A stretch of 64,000 nt of DNA from Montifringilla adamsi. Taxonomy: Eukaryota > Chordata > Aves > Passeriformes > Passeridae. The notes under the pieces were generated by a model. It made no database searches. It was given only the letters and a program-made list of their open reading frames with translations, and was not told the DNA's origin. The stretch covers positions 3,267,676 through 3,331,675 of the forward strand of contig JAGGNK010008781.1 in the NCBI GenBank assembly GCA_017590115.1, written 5' to 3'. The position numbers and the translations under genes are program-made. Every line of letters starts with the position of its first letter. The first letter of the stretch is position 1. Positions 26,301-37,400 of this stretch are shown here, one piece after another.

Positions 26301-29300
26301 CTGTGGGAGATCATTTCTCATCTGATCACTCTGCAAAACTTAAAAGCTGCTAAATAAATTGTGTAAGATTAGATCCAACAGCCTGGCAAAGCACTGGACA
26401 GGATTTTTAAACACATTTTTTAATAATTAAAGAGAGTCTTAGAGTTTTTTTAATCACATTTTCCAGACACACACTTAGTAATAAAACCACCATTATATCC
26501 CATAACGGATTTAAGATATTTTTAAGGGAAATATGAGTTTGAATGACTAATAGTTACCTTATCATGAAGTAGGCTTATAATTTTGCTATCTGAGTCTGCA
26601 GCGTCTTCAGTTCAGTCTCTTCGCGCATTAGCACGCTGAGTATGATTTATTATAGAAATGTTATCATGTGAGCTAAACAATATATTATTCAATTTCACAA
26701 AAACTCGCCTAGATTTTTCTTTCCTCCTTTTTTTATTTTTTTTTTTTTTAACAGAGCTTCCATTGGAATGGGAGAAGGAGAAGTTCCTGACCCGGGTTTG
26801 AGGTTATAAAGTGCCTTATCTGTTCCAGCCTATTGCCCCACATGGCTTAAGCTTCTTTATGACTATTTCGATGCTCCTGCTTTGCTTGTTTCAGCTCTTC
26901 TCTGGTGTGTGAGCCAGTTATTTTTAAGGCATTACTGATGCTGTCTCTTCTCACTCCCCTATATATTCACACACTCACTTATTCATTTATTTTAAGAGAC
27001 AGCCCTCTGAAATTTTTGCTGCTACTGTCACATTTCCAGCTGACTCAGCTTGTTTGTCAAGCTATGACAGCCTTTACAATTAAAGGATGCAATAAACAGA
27101 GCTCAGTGCGATGGCAAATTACTTTTAATACACCTAAGTAGACAGGTATGTATTATTCAAAGTCCTGACCACTGACCAGGAACAAGGCCACCCAAGGCTT
27201 TTGGATAATGGAAGCTCTGTAAAAGTGTTCAAGAATACCATTCTACTTCTCCACATGAACTCTCTCTTTTGGATGTTTCCACAAAAGTTAAAAAATAAAA
27301 AAAAAGAAAAAAAAAAAAGAAAGAAATTAAGTTACTAGTTTCTGAAAGCATTTTCTATACAACTATTACCTTGTCAACATGATGGCTGCAATCATGCTTC
27401 ACTATGAAAGGCTCTCCATATCCATTTTTAAGCTTAAAGTTCTCAATTTCTTGTACTTACCATAAAGTCATTTATATAAGTTTACACATATGTGCATTAC
27501 TACAAGATACTTTTTAAGACGTACAATTACCTAAACGCTACAAAGTGTTAATTACCTCTTTGCTTCTGCTCCGGCTTCTGTGTTTTCTTCCTTCAGTGTC
27601 TGGAGAAGAAAACATTTGCTGTCATTTACCAAGATAAAGAGCAGATCACCTGCCTATAATCTTTCTAGCTCCTTTCAATTATTCTATCCTTTAAAGTCAA
27701 GATTTAAAAAACAAACAGCACTATTTGAGTATCTACTGCAGAAAGCAAACTCTGGCTGTTAGTTCCAGTGCTTTGCAATTATTTAAGCTATGACAGTGAA
27801 AAACTAACCCACATCATACACCAATCATGTTCTTCTGCCAGGTAACCTTGTTCTTGTTACAACTATGCAAAAGTATCCCACAGTCAACGCTTGTCTAACA
27901 AAGTGAAACAAAATGGGACAGTTTCCTGTTTGGTGTGGTCTGACTGTGTGATGTTCCCCTCACACTTGATAAGACCTTTTCCCTCAACAGTTTCAATATT
28001 CAGGATACACCCCAAAAGTTAGCAGATCCATTTTTTCCCCAATTCTAACAAGTTACTAGGGCTAAGTCTGCCTATTTTTCCCAAAATTGCTTCTGAGGGA
28101 ATTCAGCTGCACAAGCAATTTGCTCCCATCGAGTCCGTACCTGACTTCCGTCTTCTCTCCCTTGACCGTGAGCGTGACCTCGAGTAATGATGCTTTGATG
28201 TTCTGGGAGAACTGGAGGCGTCTGATTGTTCCTTTTTCTTCTCTCTTTCTGGAGAGGATTTTTCTGGGACTACTCCATCTCGTTCTGTATCACTACCCTA
28301 CAGAGAATTTGTAAGAAACAGAAGCTTAGGACTGAAAACCAAGAAAAAACCAATTTACCTCGTGCTTCCTCTGAAGATATATCTAAATTTTTTTTGGTAA
28401 AGACAATGCTGTGGTCACCCCATGCTTAGGCAAGAGCTTTATAGACCTGCAGTGAACTGTTTAACTGCATGCAGATTGATTTTTCAAGATTTTAATAAAG
28501 AGAACTGACATAAAGTTCACATTTTGCTCTCTCACTACATTAAACTGTACTTTACTTTTTCCATTTACTTCTGAGAGTATCAGTAACACTAAATTCTGAG
28601 GCAGAGTTTTCTCTAAATGGTGTTTGTAGGTCAGTCACTTTTTAGCATTTCCATGCCCAGGATTACTTAAGTTCAACGCTGTCCCAACAGATCTGAGTGA
28701 CCAGTTTGGGCACAAAATCCCCAGAGTCTGAAGCATGGAATGAACTCTGAAGGGAAATGCAGGAAGGTGCATTAGGGTTAGACAGCTCACTCTGGAATGA
28801 GGAAACACCTCATCAGTATCTCTGCAAAAAGATTTATTTGTAGGAGACCACGCACAGGTCACTTACACCTGTTCCAAGATCACCTTTTTACCAGATAATG
28901 AAAACCAAGATGTTCCCTCCACTCCTTCTAAACACCGATCTAGGAGGATTAAATAAAAAACCTGATTTTGTAAAATCAAAATATTCTGTGACTCAATGTG
29001 TGAACAAAACAGGAAAACCTCTCAAATGCTCATCTATACCCACTGCTTTGAAAATAAAACAGCTACTTTGTCTTAAACCTCAACAGGTATATTATAAATT
29101 GCCATTAATACACTGTGTGCTAATAGCACACTTTCTTCATGACACCCTACAGGTAAATATTTGGATTTATGTTTCGGAGCTACTTTGTCTTAAACCTCAA
29201 CAGGTATTATAAATTGCCATTAATACACTGTGTGCTAATAGCACACTTTCTTCATGACACCCTACAGGTAAATATTTGGATTTATGTTTCAGCTACTACT

Positions 29301-30603
29301 GTTTATATTGTGAAGTTATTTGAGAAGAACGAGAATATCAGCTAGGAGTGTAAATCGGGTGGGATTTAAAACACACTATCCAAGTGAAACTGAGCCCACT
29401 GCCACAATTTCCAAGGCTACCAATCTCATTATTTACCCAGTGCTGCTCGTTAGTGCCCTTGTGCTCTGCACCTGAGGGAAATCTCTGTGCTACAGAAAAA
29501 AAACAGCAATTAAAAACCTGACAGAATTCACTGAGATTATTCCCAGTTCTCAGACTGGCACCTGGCTCAGTGTTACCTTGAATAAGGCTCTCACCTGCAC
29601 TTCACAGGAACCTCTAAATATAGTAGTAGCATCTTTAAGTGCAAAACCAAAGTACATAATTAAAGTCCTTTGTCAGAAAAATGTACCTTACTCTTAACAG
29701 TGTAAGTTATATAAGAAAAAAAACCCCAAAATCATTATATAAGAATTAATTTTCTCCAGAAGTTTAAAGTCCTCCTGGCTCTGTTTCACCACTGATCAAA
29801 CTTTCAAGACAAGTACTTTAACTAACAGATTAGACATCGCAAAACGCTTAAAGTCAGCTTCAAAAAGTTTTATCACTTTCCAGCCCTGTTTGTTTGTTAG
29901 TTTGGGGGATTTTTTTTTTGCACTCAAAACTATTTAACAACTTTTGAAAAAAATTGACCACATCAGGTTAACTCTCTGATAACTCTGAGTCTTCGAAACA
30001 ATTAGAGGCGAAATATCTTTGTACACTACCAGATCGCAAATTTTTTTCAGAGAAAATAAAAACACAGACTCTGCTTGAACATGAAGGGCTGTGGTAACTA
30101 CAACAGAGGCGTTTCCCATCGATATTAACCATAAAAAGCAGGACGGGAGCGAATTAATTGAATGCAAAAAAGCCTGTGAACAAACACAAAGAAAAAGGGC
30201 GAAGAAAAGGAGAGAAAGGAAAATTTAGCACGGCACAGACACCAGATCGCTCCCCTCACAGGGAAGCTTCGCCCCACAGTCCCCACGAGAAACGCCAGTA
30301 CGACCACAGCACTTCTCCCCAAAGCCATGGATCTACCAGGGCTCAGTCCCAGGGAGTCTCCTCCTTTCCCCAAGCCCTGAGGAACGAAACAGAAACTTCT
30401 GGAGACGGGGATTGAAGCGGTGGGCGCAGCGCGGCCGCCCCTCCCCGAGCCCATCATGGCGCCGTAGCCGAAGGCGCGGCGGGCGCCATTTTGTGCCTCC
30501 GCGCACACGGCTCCCGACCGGGCCCTCCCCGGCTCTGCCCCCCACAGCCCCTTCCCCGCCACCCTCGCCCCAAAATCCGGCAGCGACCGCCGCTCACCGC
30601 CAT
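17391..30603 (-). CDS. RSRC2: Arginine/serine-rich coiled-coil protein 2
   Basis: RSRC2 is a nuclear RS-domain protein associated with splicing factors; its precise molecular role is not settled. Ten exons sum to 1248 nt, or 415 aa, against about 434 in human. In order the protein shows a short acidic/lysine-rich N-terminus (MAGSDTERDG), long RS and RSR dipeptide runs over about residues 40-220, a charged coiled coil (RLERAKKLQEQREKEMVEKQ, about 222-248) and an alanine-rich block (ALLASGTQVTPQIAMAAQMA). The conserved C-terminal SMAP-like region follows, with IWEKLNFGNKDQN and a final GLGFTSSMRGMDAV. Exon 1 codes only Met-Ala (30603-30598) next to a GTGAGC donor, as in the mammalian gene. The gene diverges from KNTC1 across a CpG island. 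An RS-rich gene of this kind is often autoregulated by unproductive splicing; a candidate poison exon is listed separately. Confidence 0.96.
19026..19082 (-). mobile_element. CR1 LINE 3'-end fragment
   Basis: The plus strand reads GAGTTGGAAGCGACCCACAA followed by GGATCATCCAAGTCCAACTC. This is the reverse complement of the 3' terminus shared by avian and reptilian CR1 LINEs. Only about 57 bases remain, a typical 5'-truncated copy in an RSRC2 intron. It supports a sauropsid source. Confidence 0.85.
20877..20891 (-). other. RSRC2: Candidate 15-nt microexon in RSRC2 intron 5
   Basis: The minus strand has a good acceptor (GGTTCTTTTCAG), then 15 nt (ATGGTCAGGCTGCAG), then a donor GTATGG. Inclusion would keep frame between exons 5 and 6 and add five residues (W-S-G-C-R after the split codon). 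Short acceptor/donor pairs occur by chance, so this is only a candidate. Confidence 0.25.
24935..27555 (-). other. RSRC2: RSRC2 intron 3, AT-rich, with candidate regulated exon
   Basis: This 2.6-kb intron is strongly AT-rich and free of recognisable transposons. It contains a 16-base A run near 25640-25657, a longer A-rich run near 27294-27325, and the candidate poison exon described separately. Unusually long, repeat-free introns around poison exons are a known feature of SR-protein genes. Whether that applies here is inference. Confidence 0.5.
26558..26635 (-). other. RSRC2: Candidate poison exon of RSRC2
   Basis: On the minus strand an acceptor (AATCATACTCAG) is followed by 78 nt and a strong donor AAG|GTAACT. 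The segment is unusually CpG- and purine-rich (GCGCGAAGAGACTGAACTGA) inside an AT-rich intron, which resembles exonic splicing enhancers. It sits between exons 3 and 4, both phase 0. Read in that frame it meets TGA at its eighth codon and TAA later, so inclusion would truncate the protein and trigger nonsense-mediated decay. The acceptor's polypyrimidine tract is weak, as in regulated exons. No transcript evidence is available to me. Confidence 0.5.
29061..29290. repeat. Two-copy 117/113-bp tandem duplication
   Basis: Unit 1 is 29061-29177 and unit 2 is 29178-29290. Both start AGCTACTTTGTCTTAAACCT and run to GGATTTATGTTTC. They differ only by a 2-bp deletion in unit 2 (TATATT versus TATT) and by the two extra G at the end of unit 1. 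The near identity implies a recent event inside RSRC2 intron 1. Confidence 0.95.
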
Positions 30604-30870
30604 GACCGAGCGCCCGGGCCGCTGCCCCTCAGCAAGGTCCTCGCAGGGCTCGACCTCCCTCGGCTGCGCGGCCAGAGCGATCGCGCGGCCCCGCCCGCCC
30701 GTCCTCACTGCGGGTGCCCGGATGTGGCGCTGGGGGGGAGCGCGGGGGAGCGCGGTGCGTTGTGGGCCGGGGAGGTGCCTTCGCATTGGCGGAGGTTTGG
30801 CCGCCAGCGGGACCCGTTGAGCCTGTCCTGTCTCCCGCCAAATTGAAAACCGGGAGCGGCCGAGGGGGCG
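30430..30870. promoter_or_regulatory. Bidirectional CpG-island promoter of RSRC2 and KNTC1
   Basis: The start codon of RSRC2 (30603, minus) and the first KNTC1 exon (plus) face away from each other across a CpG-dense block. Visible elements are a YY1-type CGCCATTTTG (30484-30493), an inverted CCAAT box (ATTGG, about 30784-30788) and TCCCGCCAAA (about 30834-30843). The last is an E2F-type site followed closely by TTGAA, which resembles but does not equal the CHR element. E2F/DREAM control would fit a mitotic gene such as KNTC1. Start sites are inferred; non-coding exon 1 of KNTC1 could not be placed exactly. Confidence 0.75.
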
Positions 30871-30871
30871 C

Positions 30872-31051
30872 GGTCAGGGGAGCGGGGGATCCCGAGGGCA
30901 CGGGAGTGTCACCGGTGAGGGGAGCGGGGGGACCCCGAGGGCACGGGAGTGTCACCGGTGAGGGGAGCGGGGGGACCCCGAGGGCACGGGAGTGTCACCG
31001 GTGAGGGGAGCGGGGGGACCCCGAGGGCACGGGAGTGTCACCGGTGAGGGG
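30872..31051. repeat. 43-bp G-rich minisatellite at the KNTC1 5' end
   Basis: Units lie at 30872-30913 (42 bp, two or three differences), 30914-30956, 30957-30999 and 31000-31042, followed by a 9-base partial. The last three full units are identical. Each begins GGTGAGGGGAGCGGGGGGAC and ends GTGTCACC. Each full unit has four G-runs (G4, G6, G3, G3) with short loops, a G-quadruplex pattern, and each junction reads CCG|GTGAGG, a good splice-donor match. It lies just downstream of the KNTC1 promoter, inside exon 1 or intron 1. Confidence 0.95.
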
Positions 31052-31083
31052 TCCCTCTGAAAACAGGGATGTCACCGGCCGCA

Positions 31084-31260
31084 GTGAGGGACTGGGGTCC
31101 CTGTGGGCAGGGGTTTGTCACCCCTGTCAGGGGCAGCGGTTCCCTGAGGGCAGGGGATGGGGGTCCCTGTGGGCTGGGGTTTGTCAGCAGCAGAGGGGAT
31201 GAGGGTCCCTGGGGGCAGGGAAGCTGTCCCTGTGAGCAGGGGGTGCTCACAGCATGGAGG
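31084..31260. repeat. Degenerate G-rich tandem repeats
   Basis: Variants of GGGTCCCTGTGGGCAGGGG recur at about 31095, 31137, 31167 and 31203, some followed by TTTGTCA. They have no strict period and are more diverged than the adjacent 43-bp minisatellite. This looks like an older phase of the same G-rich repeat expansion. Confidence 0.6.
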
Positions 31261-31480
31261 GCAGCGTTCTGGCAGTGAATTTAGTTGGTGAAATCTCTTC
31301 TCCCCAAGCTGCCCTCAGCCAGGGATCCACACTGCTCGCTTGGCTTTAAGCGAGCTCCTTATCCTCACCAGGCTTCTTGTACACAGTGCCCCCACACACA
31401 GTGATAAAACTAGTAACTGTAGCCACGTAACATTTTAGCGCTGTCTCCTCTACAAGATGTTCCCGAAATGTTTATCCCAG

Positions 31481-34400
31481 GCAAAGATGTGGAACGAGAT
31501 CGAGCTCCTGCTGAACGAGGACACCACGGGGCAGCTCCCGGTGGGGCTGGGCCAGGAATGTGGCACTGCCTTGTACCAGGTGGATACCCTGCTGCAAATC
31601 ACATCTTCAGAGAAGGTACAACCCATCAAAGCTGTGGTTTTGTCTTTCATTAATTTGTTTTTTGGGGTTTTTTTTTGTTTTTTTTTTTTCCCTAATAATT
31701 ACCTGGGCTCCTTCGCCCTTTTTTCTGGAGCGTTCCTGTGTGAAACGACCTTTCCCTTCCCAGGTCTCTGTGAACCCCCAGCTCCATGCATGCAGCTCCA
31801 GGGATGGCAGCATTGTTGTTGTGGACAGATCTGTGGCACTTCTGGACAGTACTGGACTGTCTCTTCTGATGCACATCCAGTTTGGTGAGTCCTTTCCTTT
31901 GGAATTTCACTTGGCAAGTGAAAACTGGCTTTTAAAATACCTAGGTTTGTACAGGAAAACATAGCAAATGTCTGACTAGCTTGTAAAGGGAAGCATTATA
32001 ACAAGTACCTAAGCAATAAAAAGTGATTTTGGCTTCTGAAAGCAATTAATTCTTTCAGTACAATTTAATGAGAATCCTTTCTTAGTTCTCACTGAAGCGG
32101 GAATAATGGAAACAGAAACCACTCCCTGTAGGCTTCTTCATGTATTTCGTTTAGTCACAATAACTTGTTTTGAAGAAATCTAGGACACTGTGTTGTCCAA
32201 TTCTTGTGTTAATATTTATTCATAAAACCCAAATCTTGATATCTGACATTTTGCCATGAAACTTTTCAGATACTGACGTGGATGTAGTGGGTATGTGTCA
32301 GGACAAACAATTCCTTGTGGTTGGTGAGAGAGGTGGCAGCTTACATCTTATCCACATCCCATCCAAACAAACCTTGCTAAGAAAGGTACGGTAACTTTTC
32401 TATTTAATTTTGCTCAGAACATTTTGTTCTCAGACTTTCTTGAGGTTTTTCAAATAATTTTTCCAGATACCAAAGTATAAACATCCTTGCCTTTTTGACC
32501 ACATATTCTAACTAAACAGGTGAAATGGGCACTTCTGTTCCCATGAGTAATGAACAAAAAAAATCCATTTAGGAATGGCATGCATAAACAAGAACCTTCA
32601 TTAAAAAAATTTAAACTGATGATCAATATTTCAAATCTTTTAGTGAAAAACAGAATAATAGTCTTTATGCTGTTTCTATTTTAGGTTTTGGTTGAACAAT
32701 CTACAAGTGAAAAGACTTACTTAAATCTCTATTTTGTTAAAGATAATGCAGATGCAGGTAAGAAGTGGATGATTTTTTCCTCCACCTCTGTCTGAATTTT
32801 TGTGATTTTGTTCCCCTTTAATAGCTCTCAGGGAAAGAGATTACAAAATGAGTAATACATGAAAGCACAAAGAAAAGTTAATTTTATGTGCACAATGCAA
32901 AGCAAAGATGTAGAAGATTCTTTATCTCATTAATTATTTTGCAAATGCCATAGGAAAGAAACGTTCAGAACTCAATACCTTTTTCTTTTGAGACTGTGAT
33001 AAGCACATGAAAATGCTTAAAAAAGGAAGAATTCATTCTTTCTTCTTCTATCAGAGTTCAGTGGTTCTGTTCTTTAAGCTCCCAGCCCTGTTCTGTCACA
33101 ATGGAATCTATTATTCTGCTCCTAGTTGGAAGTGACAAAATTTTTGTTTAAAATGGTCTAATCTATTGGTCAGATGATTTTTTTGGAGTCAGTTATTTCA
33201 CTGTCCTGTTTACAAGCAAGTCTTCTCTTTACTTGCTCTTGAATACTTCAGTTTGAAATATTTCTGTTGGGTTTTTTTAGGTGTTTATCACATGTTCATT
33301 CTCACAAGCAATGGATGCTTCTGCATTATGTGTGTCCCTCTTGCAAAAACACAGGAAGGTAGGATAAGCTACAGAACCCTTGGGATTTCATTGGAACAGA
33401 GAGACCTGGATTCAAAAAGTTCCTTTGTTCCTTTTTAAAATTTTGAGAAAGTTTATTTAACAAAGATTTTATTTTTTTAATATTTAGCAATTGAGAAGAT
33501 GGATATGACTACAGCAAAGCAAGTAAGAAACACCTGCAAAACTGGTAAAATTGTTAAAAGTGCAGGGTTTGTCACCAAACTTTGCTCTCTACATTCCACT
33601 GACTATTTCCCAGTCCATTATTTCTCCTCATAGCTGTGACTGTTACTTTTTCTGTACATTTAGAAATGAGCAGAGATTTTATCCATTGGTTCTATAAAGA
33701 ATTCTTTTTCTTCCCCATTCGTGGACATCCCTTCTCTCCTACCCACAAGTTACAAGGACAGATAAAGACAACTTTCATTGCCATGGGAGAGCATCACAAC
33801 CTGGGCTGTCAGGATTTTGTCATCAGCAGCTCAGTGAACAAAATCCATCTGATAATTGGGGTAAGCACTAAGAACATGATCAGAACAATTTTCATGTGAT
33901 CACTGGTGGCATTTTTGGATCTGCAACAAAATTTGTCTCCAGCTGCTTGACATTTGTCTCAGCTTTTTGCCCTGTTTTGCTTTTCATTTCCTTCACTGTC
34001 AATTTAAAGGTTGTCACTTGTGCAGCCTGTCCATAGTTTTTCTCATAAGGAAGTAACTGTTGTCATTTCCAAAATTACTTTGTTGTGATGGATGAGGGGA
34101 AAATATTTTCACCCTGAGTTTCTGAGCTTAGTAAATCACCAGTTCCTGGTCTGTACAGGCTGGATTGTTTATTGATATTATCCTTGAGCTCACAGACAAA
34201 ACCAAAGCTGGCAAGAATCTTCCAATCAGCTTCTCATTCAACAAGGCCTGCTAAAATAACAAGGTCTAATTCAACAAAGCTTTTAGGCATGAATTAAGTA
34301 CAGCAACTAATAAAGGTATTAAAATATAGACTTGCTTTGAAATGTAATTTGGGACTGCAAACAAGTTCTCTGAGTTTATTTTTTGAAGCCTGTTGAATTC

Positions 34401-37400
34401 AATGGGATTTTCTTCAGTAGGCCCAGAGTAATTTCATTGTTCTTTTATGTTCTGTGGGAATGAAAAGTGGATACTTTGAAATACTCTTTTTCAAAGAGCC
34501 AAAAACTGCTGAGTGTAACAATCACTGTTACAAAGGCTGGTCTTGAAAGGAGAAGGGAAAAATGTTAAATTAAAAATAAAGAGATCAATGGTTTTTTTCT
34601 GAACATCAGTAGAGGAATAAAGTTAAATTCAGTTTTGCAGCTTTCCAAGTTAAAGACCAATGGTAGAAGCAGACATGTCAATGGTCAAATATCTCCTGTC
34701 TAACCCCATTTTACTTTGGCTCTCCTCACAGGGTAAAGGTGATTATGTGCTCTCCAAATGGGAGGTGGACCCCACCAGTGCCCTGGTGTCTGCTCAAAGT
34801 TTTGCTGATTCAAGTCTGATCCAAGGTAGAGAAGGTTTTATCTTTTTACAGACAAGTGTAGATTTCATATTTAATTGCAGAATGCACTGATTTTCAGTTA
34901 TTTCATTGTTTTTAATAAATTCACATGTACCAAACGGAGCAGTTTTGTAAAGGTACAGCCAAAATGTGGCTTCAAAACTGCAGTTAAACTTAGTTACATA
35001 AATCACAATTCACTTTAAGCTGAACTTTGCACAGTCCTAGGAAGGACTGGTTTAACCCATGAGGTTAAACCACGAGGTTTACAATACTTGGTTGTGTATT
35101 TGAATGATTTTGTTTCTGATACATATCTCAAGAAAAATAATGAATTTATGTGAGTGTTAATATTTTGTAGGTGCTGCAAAACTTCAAGTCCTTGACAATC
35201 AGCTCTTTGTTTTGGATACAGAGGTATGGGTAATGATCTGCTTTAATCTTCACTTTACAATGTTCTTGAACCAGCTTATAAACATATTTTTTAAGGTTTA
35301 AAGTGAATTTTCTGTAAAATGAAGGTGCTTATATTTACTTATATCAAGAGCATCTTGATCTTCCTGTGTTTGTTTGTTTGTTTGTTTTTACATTTTACTC
35401 CTATTCATTATTTAAGCCAAGAAATGTAATATTTTGTTAAAAAACCCTCTTCTATGAGGAAAATATGAACTCATGTCTGATTTTTTTTAATCTAGAATAT
35501 CTTAAGCACGTGGGATATTTATTCTCTCACTCTGATTTGGGATTGGCCTTTAATACATATTGAAGAATTTCTTCTCACTACTGAGTCAGATTCCTCTCAA
35601 GTCACGTGGTAAGTGAAGTGTTACAGCACCAACCCTGAGAAGTGAAAAGTTGTCTGCTGCAGTGATTCCTATGAAATACCTCATTTTGGCCCAGATGCTG
35701 GTGCAAAACATCATGTCCTTGTTAGAAATTCCTTTCCTTAAAAATTAAGATTAAACAGAATGCGTGAAAAAGTATAACTACTGTTCTGAAGTGTGAGAAA
35801 GTGCTAAAAACTATTCAGCTATATATTAAAATATAAAGGGATTTTTACATGTATTTGTTGTCATGGACTGCAAAATTTTCTAAAACACAGAAACAAAAAT
35901 ATTTCACAGTTTTAACCTAAGATTCATACAGCAAATTTTGCTTTCTTTTATCTCTTTCTCATTCATTAGGGAAGGGCTTGCCAATGTGAAACTGATTGTC
36001 ATGACAATGCCAGATGACAAACAGGTATAATCTCCTAATCTGTGTTCTGCTCCTTAATTGTTATGCAATTGCTCTTAGGAAGGAAAGGGGAGAGGAATGG
36101 AGGTGGCAAAATATTTGGGGCACAGAGGATTCTGAGGAGCTTAAATCCAAACTGAAATGTGGCCATTTACATCTTAGGGACTAGCAAGTGAGGGCTGTTG
36201 GGATTCTTGTGGGGGTGCCCAGGCCAAGCTGCGCCTGGTTGGGGTTTTTGTGGATGGTTTGGGGTTTATTTGTTTGGTTTATTAAGGTAGGCAGACAAGA
36301 AAGAGCAGCAAAATTTATTATTATGGTACAAGCCTTCCCAGATTTCTTTAGAACAATGTCTCTGCTGCCTTCAGCATCTACCCCCAGCTACAGTCAGTGC
36401 AGTCAACCGAAATAAAATACCAGGATGAACATTATGCAATTTTAAAAATTAGATTAAACCTGTTGAATTATACATAATAGGCCTAGAGAGAGAGAGAGAG
36501 TGGGAGGAAGTGTCTGAACCTTCATTAAATTTCTTCAAACTGGAGATCTGCATTCCATAAAAAGTCCTACAAATACTGCCCTCTAATTCCGTAAGAACTC
36601 ATAAATGATTCTGCAAATATCACTCTCTCACCAGTGTAAGAGAAAAAAAGCAATTCTGACTTTTTTGTATGTTTTCTCCCTTTTTTTTTTTTTAATAGAT
36701 GAGAAGCCTAATGGTTTTTGCATTGCCCACTATGCAACAGCTCTATTCTCTGGAAGTGTCTCCTGTTTCTTCCCTTGTTCAAACTGGGATTTGCACTGTA
36801 GGTTTTGATGGTTTTTTTTGGGTTTTTTTTGGTTCTTTGAAGAAATACAGTTGTTGTAATATGTGTGAATATTAAAGAGGGTAGTTAGTTATTCTTGTTC
36901 TTAATTTCTGCTAGAAACTATACAGGAACCATACAAAGAAAAATTAAGTGATGTCTCCAAGGGATAGAGAAAAATATCCTTTTATTAAGCAAACTGAACA
37001 ATTTACATTTAGTCTGAGGTCTCTTGCACTATTTAATAGCACTGCCAGTTGTTCCTGCTGCTGTTACTGCTAAAAGCTGAGGGAAGTTTAAGTTGTCTTA
37101 GCATAGAAAAATGCTCTGGATTTGTTTGGAATTTCATTTCTCCTGATGGTTTCTGTCATTGCACACTACAGGATACAATATACTTCTTGGAAGGAATTCA
37201 TGAGAAGCATCAAATGTAAGACAATATTTTGTTTGTAACTAGCTCATTATTATATAAAAATGGCAGATTATTTCCACATAGAGTTGATAAATTCACATAA
37301 TTCCCTCTCATCCTCAGGCCCTCTGAAGACCCAGTTTCTATAGTTGTGATGAGAAGTTTAACTGAAGCCTTGCCAGAAAACAGGTACAGATTTCTGTGAA

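Larger units (their letters stand above)
17391..30603 (-). other. RSRC2: RSRC2 exon map
   Basis: Coding exons in transcription order: 1 30603-30598; 2 28297-28141; 3 27599-27556; 4 24934-24744; 5 23836-23693; 6 20304-20182; 7 20083-20004; 8 19454-19222; 9 17979-17890; 10 17570-17391, followed by 3' UTR to about 16910. All introns are GT-AG and the phases chain correctly to the stop. The largest introns are intron 1 (28298-30597), intron 3 (24935-27555) and intron 5 (20305-23692). These hold no other gene that I can support. Confidence 0.93.

Noticed and set aside
30412..31004. Several 85-145 codon frames on both strands
   Set aside because: They are GC-driven frames in the RSRC2-KNTC1 CpG island and minisatellite, with no family resemblance.
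31457..31486. Upstream in-frame ATG ten codons before the chosen KNTC1 start
   Set aside because: It lies before the acceptor TTTATCCCAG and so is probably intronic. The family start is MWN at 31487.
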